NCBI RefSeq assembly: GCF_902686445.1
Contig: NC_062214.1
Location: forward strand, 88,764,738-88,828,737
Direction of reading: 5' to 3'
Origin: Sciurus carolinensis
Taxonomy: Eukaryota; Chordata; Mammalia; Rodentia; Sciuridae
DNA: 64,000 bases
The notes beneath the pieces were generated by a model, which saw only the letters and a list, made by a program, of their open reading frames with translations, did not search any database and had not been told where the DNA came from. Of this stretch, positions 42,575-53,269 are shown piece after piece; position 1 is the first letter of the stretch, and each line of letters opens with the position of its first letter. A program made the position numbers and the translations under genes.

Positions 42575-42700
42575 TTAGTTTGTGTTTTGCAACAACTTTG
42601 TAAAGTAGGTTATTGTCCCCAGAAACTGGGTTTTAAAGAGTTCAAGTGACTTGCTGCATTCACACCCCAAACCTGATGCCTGGCTCCCACAGTATTGTTC
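42575..42700 (+). repeat. MIR SINE fragment
   Basis: gttttgcaacaactttgtaa, attgtccccagaaactgggt, ttcaagtgacttgctgcatt, aaacctgatgcctggctccc: decayed sense MIR. Confidence 0.6.
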
Positions 42701-42839
42701 CAGAGGCTTCCTGAGGGAGGGACTTCTGTTCTGGAATTGCTTCTGTGGATCCAGGAGGAGAAGACTTCCCCCTGTGGGTCTAGAATCTACCTTTCCTCAC
42801 AGCAAAATTCATTTTCAACCCATTTCTGCCCACTGAACC

Positions 42840-43080
42840 TGCCCTTCCCCTCTGGCTGCATCATCCAAGCTTAAAATAAATACAATAAATAAAAACACCC
42901 CAAAACTTCTTTTCCTGCAGAGGATGAGCAATAATCTACATATGCAAATAAATGGCATGCCAGTGTCCATGAATATTAATTTGGAAAGGGAGTCTGAAGC
43001 CCTAAAATACACTCAGAACCCATGATTTGGCATTTTGCAACTCCTCCGGCTCACTCTGCTAATCTTGGTCTTTTATTTTA
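42840..43080. other. Candidate conserved non-coding element with octamer
   Basis: Repeat-free AT-rich block with a perfect POU octamer atgcaaat at 42942-42949, gagcaataatctacatatgc before it and catgaatattaatttggaaa after it. Confidence 0.35.
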
Positions 43081-43485
43081 AGGTGGCCCCTGCTCCCAGG
43101 TGGCCTCCCCATTAACACTCTTGAATTTACCAGGTGAATGGAGAATGGATAAATCCTCACCCTGGGGCTGGGACTGACCTGGTCCTTCTTTCCTGGGGCC
43201 AGGGGGCCTTATCTCCTCTTGGCTCCCAATGTAACAGGGAGTCCCCAGGACTAGGGAACAGTTGTGAGGAACACCATGGGGCGCCTTGTCAGCCTGAGGC
43301 TCTTTGCTGTCTGGAGAATGCAAGAAGGGGGAGGGAAGCAACCTGGGGACAGCCTGTCCTGCCTCTCCCAGGCAACTGAGGAAACAGAGACAGGAGAGGG
43401 TGGGCGACTTGCCCAAAGTGACACCATGAGTTAATGGCAGGAAGTGAGAAAGCTTATTCATTCTTTGCTCTGAAAAGCACATTTC

Positions 43486-43488
<3 letters not shown>
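43081..43488. other. Unannotated unique DNA with MIR scrap at 43370-43445
   Basis: ggcaactgaggaaacagaga and gcgacttgcccaaagtgaca are a short sense MIR piece. The 134-codon minus-strand frame at 43078-43482 overlaps it and is not called. Confidence 0.5.

Positions 43489-43520
<32 letters not shown>
43489..43520. repeat. (GT)16 microsatellite
   Basis: 32 bp of uninterrupted GT. Confidence 0.97.
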
Positions 43521-43522
<2 letters not shown>

Positions 43523-43998
43523 GAGCTGGTGGGCAGGGTGACATTTAAAGTTTGTATACTTTTGGGGAGTGATTCTTCTGTTACAAACATTCACCCAGAG
43601 ACAGGTGGCAACTGAAAATCCTGTCTCGTGTTCCATTTGGGCAGAAATGAATGGGTTCCTCCCTCCCTGGGCCAGATTTCCAAATTAGATTACCCATAGA
43701 CCAGGGGTGATGGTTTGCGTCACAGCCTACCTCCAGCTCAAGTGATGACAGAGCAGGATAGAGAAGGACTGAGTGCCTGGGAGGAAGCCAGATGGGGTTG
43801 CAAACTGGGTGGAATCCTCCATGGGAAAATAAGAACCCAATAGTAATTTCTCTGTCCCAACGTGTATGGAGGCTCCACTGGTGCAAGGGGGCTGAGAGAA
43901 ATAGTGTGCATTGTAGTACCATCAGAAATGGGTCTGACTTGTTCTTTGCTGCTGCTCGTTGGGTAAGTTTGGGCCATTAGTTCACCTTTGGGCCTCCT
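43521..43998. other. Unannotated unique DNA
   Basis: No gene or clear repeat; overlapping frames on the minus strand (43581-44058) run into a SINE and are not supported. Confidence 0.45.
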
Positions 43999-44090
43999 TT
44001 TTTTTTTTTTTTTTGTGGTGCTGGGGATTGAACCCAGGGCCTTGTACTTGACAAACAAGCACTCTACCGACTGAGCTATATCCCCAGCCC
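43999..44090 (-). mobile_element. ID SINE, antisense
   Basis: T-run, gtggtgctggggattgaacc, aacaagcactctaccgactg, agctatatccccagccc. Imperfect duplication gggcctcctttt / tggtcctccttt at each side. Little diverged from consensus. Confidence 0.92.
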
Positions 44091-44130
44091 TGGTCCTCCT
44101 TTTTCTTGTCAGTAAATATTGATTAATCAG

Positions 44131-44333
44131 CCAGGTGAGGTGGTGCTTGCCTGTAATTCCAGTAGCTCAGGAGGCTGAGGCAGGAGGACCACAAGTTCAA
44201 AGCCAGCCTCAGCAACTTAATAAAGCCCTAAGCAACTCAGTGACATTCTGTCACTAAATAAATAAAAAGGGGCTGGGGATGTGGCTCAGTGGTTGAGTGC
44301 CCCTGAGTTCAATCCCTGGTTAAAAAAAAAAAA
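44131..44333 (+). mobile_element. B1+ID composite SINE with target duplication
   Basis: ccaggtgaggtggtgcttgc, agctcaggaggctgaggcag, ggctggggatgtggctcagt, poly-A tail. Flanked by attgattaatcag (44118-44130) and attgaataatcag (44334-44346), 12 of 13 identical. It lies 40 bp from the ID at 43999. Confidence 0.93.
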
Positions 44334-44499
44334 ATTGAATAATCAGTTCCACTTCTTAATGCTTCTTTGAGAAGATTTTAAAGGAGGATTTAAAATTTCT
44401 GCATCATGGGGGGCACAATATAGGTGTTCTGCACACCTGGATTTCTTTTTTTTCCAGACAGATTTATACGACTGGCTGCACTGGTTCAGTGTGGATATG

Positions 44500-44701
44500 T
44501 GTGTAACTGTGTTTGAGTCTCTGCTTGTGTCTGTGTTGGCATGTTTCTGTGTGTTTGTCTGTATGTGTTTCTGAGTGTGGTGCTGGAGATAGGGATGTGA
44601 GTCTGTGTTCTTGTGTTTGTGTCTTTGTGTATTGGGATGGGTATTGTGCTTCTGTCTGTGAGTTGCTGTTTGTCTGTCTGTGTTAGTGTTTCCATGACTG
44701 C

Positions 44702-44741
<40 letters not shown>

Positions 44742-44750
44742 CATGCACAT
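44500..44750. repeat. TG-rich degenerate array containing (TG)17
   Basis: From about 44500 to 44700 the strand is dominated by TGTGTCT/TGTTTGTG-type units; a pure (TG)17 tract occupies 44704-44737 and continues as cgtgcatgcaca. The 135-codon His/Thr-rich minus-strand frame is its translation, not a protein. Confidence 0.9.
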
Positions 44751-44960
44751 TGCAGGGCCAGAATAACCAGATCTCAGCAGGGTTGGAAGCTATATGGTGC
44801 ACAAAAAACTCTGGACCTGGGTCCCCTTTAAGGTCTCAGGTTTCCAGCTCTACCCCTTGCAGGCCTGCAGCCCTTCCTAATTGCCCTCTGTCCCTTTCCT
44901 CTGCCTCCCTCTAGAGGCACACTGGGCATGGGGAAGCTTTGACAGTGGCTGGTCCTCCTG
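44751..44960. other. Unannotated unique DNA
   Basis: Nothing recognised. Confidence 0.45.
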
Positions 44961-44964
44961 GTTC

Positions 44965-44995
44965 ATTTGCATTTGTGTTTGCATATCATTTGCAT
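44965..44995 (+). promoter_or_regulatory. Three evenly spaced octamer-like POU sites
   Basis: ATTTGCAT at 44965-44972, TTTGCATA at 44978-44985 and ATTTGCAT at 44988-44995. TTTGCAT recurs at 12- and 11-bp spacing, about one helical turn. Two sites are perfect octamers. Confidence 0.6.
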
Positions 44996-44999
44996 TGTC

Positions 45000-46079
45000 T
45001 ATACAGACTCGGCTTTCAGTTCTGCAGTTTTCAAGGTAAAATGCAGTTGCTCTTCTTGAAGGTCATTGTATTAAGAATCCCCCCACCCCCGACATTTCTT
45101 ATATTCTTTCTGGTTCAAACTCCTTCCCAGAATTGGGAGGCTGTGGAAGGTAAGAAGCCCCAGATCCGTAGCCCCTCCTCCCAGTCTGCTTCCCCTGCCG
45201 GGGCCACCAGCACAGTCAGCAGAGCCAGAGGGCCTGGCTCAGCAGGTGGACACCCCAGCCCTGGAGCAGCAGTTAGCCAAGAAGAGATTTCCTTATCTAC
45301 TTGTGGTTGGTTCTGTCCAGATTCCAAGGACAGGTCCTATAGGGACAAGCACAGTCCAGCCTGGGGTTGTGACCTGCTTCTCTACCCCCACTGACCTTCC
45401 TGTGAGGAGCGAAGAAGAAGGGCCATCTAGGACATTTCAAGCCCTCACCTGTCCCAGCCTGGGAAGGGGCCATGGCCTGGGCTTGCCTTGTGGGAAACAA
45501 AGGGGTAGAAGGATATCTTTTCCTTCCAAACTCCTAGTGCCATAATTTGTGGTATTTCTGAGGCCACAGAAACCCCCAGGAAGCTTTGCCAGGGCTGTAC
45601 TCAAACAGTGTATTCCTCATGGGCCACAACACAGTATAGTGTTCCCTCTTTAGATGTGAATTTGAGGTGGGACTGAGGAAATTTGGGTACTAGATCTAGG
45701 CATGTAAATCTAGGGCCTGATTCGGTCCCGTCAGTCAATCAGCTCATCCATCATTAGGTCCGGATGCTGGAGTCTGCTTCACCCTGCCAGCAGGGGGAGC
45801 CATCAGCAGTTCTCCCACGGGTGAGAGACTGCTCTGTGCTCAGCAATCACAGGAGATATGTGGAGAGGTGTTTTTCTCAGGCCTGCATGTCTTTGCCTGC
45901 AGAGTCAGATGGGAGCTGTTCCCAAAAGTTCTGGCATTCCTAACTCAGTTCAAGGAAATAGACAAACTCAAGCTCATGGTTGCCTGTGGAGTCTCATTCA
46001 ACAGTAGGGAGGCTGGGACCTCCCTAACACCACACATGCCTTGGTCAGAGAGGAAAAGTCCTTGGTAAGATGTGTTGCT
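45000..46079. other. Unannotated unique DNA
   Basis: No gene recognised. 45115-45545 has chance-open frames on both strands. Contains the CTCF-like motif at 45784. Confidence 0.45.
45784..45800 (+). promoter_or_regulatory. CTCF-like motif
   Basis: ctgccagcagggggagc matches the CTCF core (CCAGCAGGGGG) on the plus strand. Confidence 0.5.
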
Positions 46080-46650
46080 CAGAATGCCAAGTCAGAGACC
46101 CAGGTGCTTGGATTTGAACCCAGCTCTAACATTTAAAAGCTGGGCGACCTTGGGCAAGTGGCTCAATGTCACCTCATTCAATGAATGTTTATTGAGCACC
46201 TGCTATGCACTAGTTCTACTGTTGGGATAAGACTGTGAACAGTATGAGACCCCTTCTTTTGTACAGCTCACATTCTCACAGGAGATGCCAAACTACAAAC
46301 CAGATAGGTTCATAGATGAAAGAGTACGTTTGAAGGTGACAGACGAAGTGAAAACAGGCGAGAAAGGCGAAGAGGGAGTGATGGGCAGGGTTGGGGTTTC
46401 AGTTTTAGGTGGAACAGTTAGGGAAGGTCTCAATAAGCAGGTGACCTCTGAGTGCTAGGGGTGAGGGAATGAGCCATGCTGGTATCTAGGGACAATTGCT
46501 CCTTGCCTACCTGTAGGGAGCATTGTGATAGTGTTTTCCACACAGGGCTTTTGTGTAGGTTAGGTGAATTAATCTATGCAATGGGTGTAGACCTGTCCTG
46601 GCACATAGTCAACACTGTTATTATTGTCACCACAGCTCAGGTAGAACCCA
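46080..46650. repeat. Mosaic of MIR fragments and an ancient unclassified repeat
   Basis: 46095-46180 is antisense MIR (gcttggatttgaacccagct, gcgaccttgggcaagtggct). 46185-46460 is the unclassified old repeat (gtttattgagcacctgctat, agctcacattctcacaggag). 46540-46640 is antisense MIR tail (gacctgtcctggcacatagt). Confidence 0.6.
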
Positions 46651-47464
46651 TCCCTGCTGCCTCCGGGCGCCGCCTGGGCTCTAGACTGCAGGGCTTTCCA
46701 TGGCCTTCATCTCCCCAGGAGTTGGAGCGGTTTTCTTCCAGTCCTCCCCAGCTCCTCATTAAAAGGGGACACACAACCTGCAGTTTGAGAAGCAGTACTT
46801 GCGTTTTCTTTTTACTCAGGCATCTGATTCCCAGAGGGAATTGCAGAAGAGCCTTTAGCAAAATCCAGGTTTGGGAAGCAGCTTCCAGCCTTTCTCGGGA
46901 GTGCCTGCAGACTGGGGTGGGCAGGGGTTTCTGGCCCCACTCAGGGCTGGGCTGGGAAGAGGGTCGCCCACCTGGAAAACTGGGCTACAACGTTGGGGAC
47001 TTGGGCCCCGTACTGCTTCTCATTCCTGGCCGGGTGACCATGGGGTTCTTGTTAGCAGGCTCCAAGAGTCCCTTCAGCAATTTGGACGCTGTTATTTACT
47101 ATCGCAGAGATTTTTGTGGCTGTAATTTACTACCACTGCAGTGCCTGGAGACCTGAGTCCCAGTAGCCCTCAGTATAGATATTGTATCTAATCAATCCTT
47201 TATTACTATGCAAATACATCCTATAGGCTACTGATGTCTTTTCCTTTCAAATACTTAATACATAATTAATGATTCTTCTAATGCCAAAGAAGACACCAAC
47301 CCAAAAGCTTCCTGATATGATTTATACCCACCCAGATACGTTTATTGGTCCCTTATCATTCAGAAGCGGGCCTCTCCCCACTCCCAGGCAGGGGTCACAG
47401 AGGCGGGCAGCCTGCTTTCCAGACGGCACTGAGCGGAGCAGGACAGTTCTGCATGGTGGGTGCC
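46651..47464. other. Unique DNA; candidate conserved element at 47040-47300
   Basis: A 226-codon frame (46476-47156) begins in repeats and has no recognisable domain. 47160-47290 includes an octamer atgcaaat at 47208-47215 and tacttaatacataattaatg, in repeat-free DNA. Confidence 0.4.
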
Positions 47465-47735
47465 AGGTGCCAGCTTCTTCGTAGTGGTCTCTCCAACCAC
47501 CTGGAGGGAGGTCCTCTTATTATCCCGCTCTGCAGATGAGCAGACAGAGGTCAGAGAGGAGACCCATCTTGCCCAAGGTCCCACTTAGGCCTCTGCAGGC
47601 CGGTGAACCTTGAAGGAGGCCTTGGAGTTTCTTAGCCTGTGAAATGGCAGACACAGTGGCTGCTCTGCAGGATTATGTGAGAATTCGAGAGCATGGCCCA
47701 TGTTAGGTCCTTGTGACATGCTTGCCAGTGTCTTT
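47465..47735. repeat. Two MIR fragments in opposite orientations
   Basis: 47510-47590 is sense (cctcttattatcccgctctg, cagatgagcagacagaggtc, cttgcccaaggtcccactta). 47625-47730 is antisense (gtttcttagcctgtgaaatg, gcaggattatgtgagaattc). Confidence 0.65.
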
Positions 47736-48579
47736 GTTGGAGGTGAAATGATGAGAATATCAGTTTGGATTCTTTTGGCAACTCAGTGATCTTTATATGG
47801 GGGGCAGTGATTTGGAAGGAGACAGGGTGTTGGTCCCACTGTATCAGGGAGCATACCTTCTCTGAGGAGGAACCGACCCCCATGGGGTCCACCCCAGGAG
47901 TGTCTTCATCCGTGCCTGGCTGAGCCCCTCTCTGAAACGTGAGTAGCGCTCATCTTGGGAATGAAGAGAACATAGTCCTGTCCAGAGGTCTCTTGTTCAG
48001 TGGGGGGAACAGACACACAGCCAGTGTCGGGAGGCAGAGGGGAAGTCTGTGCTGAGTGCCCGGATGCTGTTGCCTGGGGACAAGAGAAGGAGGTGGTCAT
48101 GGTTCCCGCTGGGCACAAAGGCACCTGAGAGTGAGGCTGGAGGTGAACACAGTACGGGATGGGGCATCAGCCTCATTCCTCCAGGGGTGTTGGGTTGGCT
48201 GCCTTCTTGGCTCAATCCCTCTGCTCCTCTGTTCTCAGGGGGAGAAGTGGGCCATGAACCCTCAGAGCCTCCTCCTCAACCCAGGGACTGGAAGAAGAGC
48301 TGAGGCTGGCAGACACAGGAGGGACCCATGGTGCTTAGGGGTATCGGGGAAGTCACCTGCAAGCGGCCACTGCTCCAGCTGGGCACGGGCTCCCAGGGAA
48401 ACCCCTGGGCCAGACCGCTTGGGTCAGATCTGCTTTCCTTCCTCCAGCTCAGCCCTTCCCATGGCCCCTTGTCCCTCCCAGGCTATCTCCTGCCTCTCTC
48501 TTGTCTCCTCCAAACCTGGTCCATGACCTCAAATGGGACTAAGGGCAGCCCAGCTGTGTCCCTGGACTGAAGAACTGCT
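47736..48579. other. Unannotated unique DNA
   Basis: No gene or clear repeat. GC-rich with chance-open frames up to 156 codons (48056-48526) lacking any recognised domain. Confidence 0.45.
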
Positions 48580-49030
48580 CCTTACTCTGAGAGCCAGCTG
48601 CCTTTCTCCAACCTTCGCCTGACACACCTCCCTCGTCCCTCCTCCCTTCTCCTTCACCAGTCCACAGTCTCTGTGGCAGGCAGAAGGCTCTTTCTAAAGA
48701 GCAAACTGGACCACATCCCTGCCCTGTTGGAAACCCTTTAATGGTTCCCCGTTGCCCTCCAGATAAAGTCAAAACTCATTAGCACAGCAGTCAAGGCCCT
48801 GCTGCCCCTCCTCCTAATCCACCTCCCTCTGGATGCTTTGGCAATGCCAAGTTGTTTGCACTCCCCTCCTCCTGACTTGCCAGCCTCTGCCACCTTCCAG
48901 GCTTTGGCTCTTGCTGTTTTCCCTCTGCAAAGCCCTTCCTCCCTTCCTTGGTCTCGTGGCCCTTCCTCATCCTCAGATGCTGCCTCCTCTGAGCAGCCTT
49001 CCTTGACCTCCCTCACTGGCCTGTCCTGGT
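48580..49030 (+). mobile_element. L2 LINE fragment
   Basis: actggaccacatccctgccc, gaaaccctttaatggttccc, ttgccctccagataaagtca, gtcaaggccctgctgcccct and tcctctgagcagccttcctt follow L2 order. One of the better preserved L2 pieces in the window, but frames are interrupted. Confidence 0.85.
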
Positions 49031-49343
49031 TGTGTGACTGACCTGGGATAGTCCTTTCCCTTGACATGGAGCCCTGATGCCTGCCTGTGGCTCTTGCTGA
49101 CCTGTGGGACGCAAGGCAGGACCTGGCGGCCAGCTGTGGGCTGGGAGATGTGGGAGCTTGGCACTTGGAGACCCCTTCAGGATCTTGTTAGGAGGGCTCA
49201 AGGGTCTGCTGGATTTTAGAGAACACCAGCTGGAGTAGCTGGAGGGTTTTGGGGGCGTCAGGGTGAAGTGTGGTTGCTCAGAGTCTTGAGAGATGGTGAT
49301 GGTCATGGGCAAACTGAGACTCCTTGGTGGACAAAGCCATTTT
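49031..49343. other. Unannotated unique DNA
   Basis: Nothing recognised. Confidence 0.45.
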
Positions 49344-49486
49344 ATTCTTCTTTTTAAAAATTTTTAGTTGTAGATGGACACAATACCTTTATTTTATTTA
49401 TTGATTTTCATGTGGTGCTGAGGATGGAACCAGTGCCTCACCTGTGCTAGGCAAGAGCTCTTCCACTGAGCCCCAACCCCAGCCCC
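49344..49486 (-). mobile_element. ID SINE, antisense, with target duplication
   Basis: tagttgtagatggacacaat, catgtggtgctgaggatgga, ccactgagccccaaccccag. Direct repeats aaagccatttt (49333-49343) and aaagtcatttt (49487-49497). Confidence 0.93.
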
Positions 49487-49497
49487 AAAGTCATTTT

Positions 49498-50545
49498 GAA
49501 GTCTAATTTCCGTTTCCCTTCAGGTCATGGCTCTGGGTTTAGTACATATTTTGACATTTGAATTGCTTTAATCAACACCCTAATTTTTGTTCCTAACTTG
49601 ATTTTTTCCCCTCCTCTCTGTAGTAAAAGGGTTTTAGGAAGAGGAAAATCTACAAAAATAAAAGGTTTTGAGGCGGTCCATTTGCATGGTGTCTCCCGTC
49701 CTGCCTTGTGTGGAGGTGTGTTGGGGTAGGAAAGAGCCCCTTACTTCTTAGCTGAGGGGCCAGGACAATAAGATGACATCACCGGATCCTGAGCTCTGAA
49801 GGTGGGAAGGGCAGAGAGGACCTGGTTTAGGGCCAGGAATTGCTCTGGGGCTCCCTACTGGAGGCTAGGTGTCCTTCTGGGTAATTTCTATCTTTAATTT
49901 CTCGGCGTTTTATGAACAGGGAGTAAATCAGGATTCCGCACCGACTGTTTCATGTAAAGGATTAATAAACTGGAGATTTATGGGGCAGTAGCAGAGGAAG
50001 GAGGTAGAAATGGAGAATGGAACGAGACTTGGTTCCCAAGGGGCAGAGGCTGGCTCCTGGATCTTCCCTCCATGTGGGGCATCTCCTGAAGGACTTTGCT
50101 GGGATTCTTGTCCTTTAGGGTTTGGAGTCAGGGATGGGTGGCTGGGTTTGGCCCTGGGGCCTGCTCCGTGTTTTTTGCCATAGAGCAAACCCAGGGCCAT
50201 CCCAAGGTCAGGGGGCCAGACTCACCCTGCGTCTCTTTAGTTTGAAAACCTGACATCCAGTCTTTCGAGTATGTAGATGCAAATTCTGGTCATGGACTCA
50301 AACAAACTAGTTTTGAGTTTAGAGCCAGAGACTAAAGTTTACATTCTTTTCGGCTGAATCAGTTAGGTTGCCAGTAATGGAAAAGCATGATGTCACAGGC
50401 TTAAGGAAGAACCTGGGTTCTTCCGACTTCTCTGACTTTTCTCAGCATGTCGGCACATCCTTGTGATAGCCCTTACTGGTGGTGGTATGGCTGCTGTGGA
50501 TCCAGGCATCACATGCAGAAATGGCAGTGTCCAGTAGAAGAAGGG
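49498..50545. other. Unannotated unique DNA
   Basis: About 1 kb with no recognised gene or repeat. Confidence 0.45.
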
Positions 50546-50562
50546 GGTACCCATCTCCCTCT

Positions 50563-50779
50563 CTTTTTTCTCTTTTTCTTTTTGGTACCGGGGATTGAAC
50601 CCAAGGGTGCTTAACCACTGAGCCACATCCCCGGCCCTTTTTTAATTTTATTTTTGCTTTGAGACAGGGTCTCTCTAAGTTGCTTAGGGCATCACCAAGT
50701 TGCCGAGTCTGACCTTGAACTTGTGATCCTCCTGCCTTGACTTCCCAAGTCGCTGGGTGCACCACCATGCCTGGCAGGA
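50563..50779 (-). mobile_element. B1+ID composite SINE, antisense, with target duplication
   Basis: ttggtaccggggattgaacc, gcttaaccactgagccacat, gagacagggtctctctaagt, gtgcaccaccatgcctggca. Flanked by 17-bp direct repeats (50546-50562 and 50780-50796) that differ at two positions. Confidence 0.93.
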
Positions 50780-50796
50780 GGTGCCCATCTCACTCT

Positions 50797-51039
50797 TTAA
50801 GAATACGGAAACTTTCCCCAGAAGCCCTCTGGCAGGTTTTCTTCTATCTTGGTCACATGCTCCTTCCTAAACCAATCACTGGCCTGGTGAAAGGAATAAC
50901 CATGGTTGGCTCAGGGTAATGCAGATTCATTGAGTTATGCTTCCTGAGTCATGCTGGAGAGGAGAAGGCACTGGGCAAAAGTGAGACTCTGGGAGTGAGG
51001 AAGCGGGTGTGGCTGCTGGGGAGACGGGTGCTACGGGGA
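50797..51039. other. Unannotated DNA
   Basis: Nothing recognised. Confidence 0.45.
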
Positions 51040-51230
51040 CTTTGAGTAATTCGTTTCAGCTCGCTAAGCCTTGGTTTCCCCATCTGCAGGGTGGGAATAG
51101 CTAGAGTACTTTCTTATGTGGTTGTGAGAATGACATGTGACAATGACGTCAAGTACTGATTGAGCAGGGTGCCTGGCACATCGCATGTGCAGTTAGGTGC
51201 TGGTGTTGTTAACTACTCAGTGCTTTGAGC
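51040..51230 (-). repeat. MIR SINE, antisense
   Basis: ttggtttccccatctgcagg, ggttgtgagaatgacatgtg, gtgcctggcacatcgcatgt. Confidence 0.85.
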
Positions 51231-51399
51231 ACATGGGTTAACCTGTTGGGGTGCCAGTGCTGGGAATAATGGAGATGGTTGATCTCCTCCGGGCCCACAC
51301 CTGGCTTTGCCAACTCTAGGGAGCAAGGTGTGTTGTTAGTGTCGTAATCCTGTGGCATCCTCATGGGCAGCACGGATGTTCAGGTCAGCCTGGGGTCCT

Positions 51400-51560
51400 C
51401 CACTCACCTGTGATGTGACATCTGAGAAATCAGGTAACCTCTCTGAACCTGTTTCCTCATCTACAAAATGGGGACACTATCACTCACCTCCTCAAGTTGT
51501 TAGTTGGGCTAAGTAAACATGGCAGGAAGGCACAGCACCTGGCTGCAGTGGGTCAGGGGC
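51400..51560 (-). repeat. MIR SINE, antisense
   Basis: gtgatgtgacatctgagaaa, aacctctctgaacctgtttc, ctcatctacaaaatggggac, aggcacagcacctggctgca. Confidence 0.85.
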
Positions 51561-52195
51561 AGGGCAGGCCTTCATGAAACCGTAGCCCTCCCTTTCACCT
51601 CCTGGGTGCTCATTTCATTTGGCACATGGTCCTAACTAGAGACTGCTGGTAGAAGGAACAGCGACCATTGCCCCAGATGTGGTTAATGAAGCAGGCAAAC
51701 AAAGTCATGGTGCAGCCCCCCGAGTAGTGGAGTGCCAAGTCAGGAAGCGAGGTAGAGGTCCAGTTCTTAGAGGAACCAAGGGGCCAGGGGCTGGGACACG
51801 GCAGGAGCTCAGAGGGCACAAAGCTGCCCTGGGGCAGCTCCTCGGGGACTTTGGATGCTGTATCTCTGACAGCACAGAGAATTCTAGATCCCACTGTCTA
51901 CCCTAACTGGTGCTGGTCCAGCCGCAAGGAAACGTTCCCCAAGGTTTAGTGCCCACGACTCCGTTGGTAGGCGTGGACAGAGCCATGGATAAGCCACTAG
52001 GTCTGGGAAATTGCTGGGTTGTCAGAGACCGTCTCTACAGCCTGCGGATCTTGGCACATCCAGGCTGGTTGCTGCTGGGCCATCTTTGACCCTTGACACC
52101 TGTCACTGCAGAAAGTTCAGCTCTGTAGGCTCCTGACCTGGGCTGCCTCCTGGGGAAGTGTGGTGGGGCAGCTCTGAACAGGGTTGCCCTGCCAC
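51561..52195. other. Unannotated unique DNA
   Basis: Nothing recognised; frames of 67-94 codons are unsupported. Confidence 0.45.
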
Positions 52196-52430
52196 TGCTC
52201 AACTGGGTGACCTGGAACCAAACCCTTAGCCTCAGCATGCCCCTGTGTGCCCATCTCTAAATGGTCCAAGAAACAAGCGACCTGCCAGGGTGGTGCCAGG
52301 GACTGGGAGGGGCGACCCCAGCACAGGGCAGCCCCGTCAGTGCTCAGTGAGGATTAATTGTTATTGGAGGATAATAAACACGTGTATTCCCAGCGTTCAC
52401 AAAACAAATCATGTTTGCTCTTACTTGTTC
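52196..52430 (-). repeat. MIR SINE, antisense, decayed
   Basis: gctcaactgggtgacctgga, tgcccatctctaaatggtcc, ggattaattgttattggagg. Weak but ordered match. Confidence 0.55.
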
Positions 52431-53034
52431 TTCTGAGACCCCAAACCTCACCATGGCGGGGCTAAGCCTGGAGAGGAAGATGAAAACTGGTGCTTCATTA
52501 GTGATTAAGCATCAATCTAGCTGCTGAAGGGCCTGTGAAACTGCCAAGAAGCTGCTGTGAGCACAGAAGGGTCCGGGTGAGGATTAGCTGGCAGGAGGGC
52601 GGGGGTCTGAGTCAGCAGCTCGGTTCATGGCTCAGGAGAGAGTTGGAGCATCTGTCCTGTGGAGGCTGCTTGCTCAGGAGCAGCCTGGGTGGGAGAGATA
52701 CCCACCTGCTTTTCCAAAAGGAAGCTTTGAGGGGGCTGATGTAATGTGGGGGCCTGGAGGGCCTCAGGTGCCCGCTTGGCATTGAGGACCAGGCCTGCTC
52801 TGACCTGGCTCTTATACAGAGGCCTGTCACAGCCCAGAATTGTCCCCAGTTTCAGGGAAGATGAAGCTTGTTCTACCTCTGTCCCCTACCAGGCAGACTC
52901 ATCTTTAGTCATCTCTTCACCTGGGCTTCCCTTGACCAGGGTTCTGATTTCTGGAAAGGCCTGTGGTCACTGGTGAGGTTGGGTTGCATAACAGGGTTCC
53001 TTGATACCTATGGAACTCAGCATTTCCCAGCCCA
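52431..53034. other. Unannotated unique DNA
   Basis: Nothing recognised. Confidence 0.45.
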
Positions 53035-53240
53035 TGTTCTGGGGAACATTAGTGCTGCAGAAGGTTCTAGAAAGACTCTGAGAAGTCCTACAGGCATTGG
53101 ACCTGATTGCTTTGTTATGCCCAGTATCTCCTGAGCTTATTTTACCATGGGACCTTCTTCTCTGCAGAACTCTTTTAATATCCTAAGGAAATGGTGTTTG
53201 TGGGACCCACTTTGGGCAACATTGATGTAGGAAGGAAGAT
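53035..53240. mobile_element. hAT-Charlie (MER1-like) MITE remnant
   Basis: Reading backwards from 53235, the text 'cccaaagtgggtcccacaaa', then 'aagagttctgcagagaagaa', resembles MER1-type Charlie elements ('...aaagtgtgttccatggaaca...'). Termini are not clean. Confidence 0.45.
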
Positions 53241-53269
53241 ATTTGGCCAGGAGGGGAATTCTGCTTCTC

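Noticed and set aside
44343..44831. His/Thr-rich and Cys/Val-rich frames
   Set aside because: Translation of (TG)n simple sequence.
46476..47156. 226-codon frame as a gene
   Set aside because: It starts in MIR/old-repeat sequence and has no domain, promoter or splice support.
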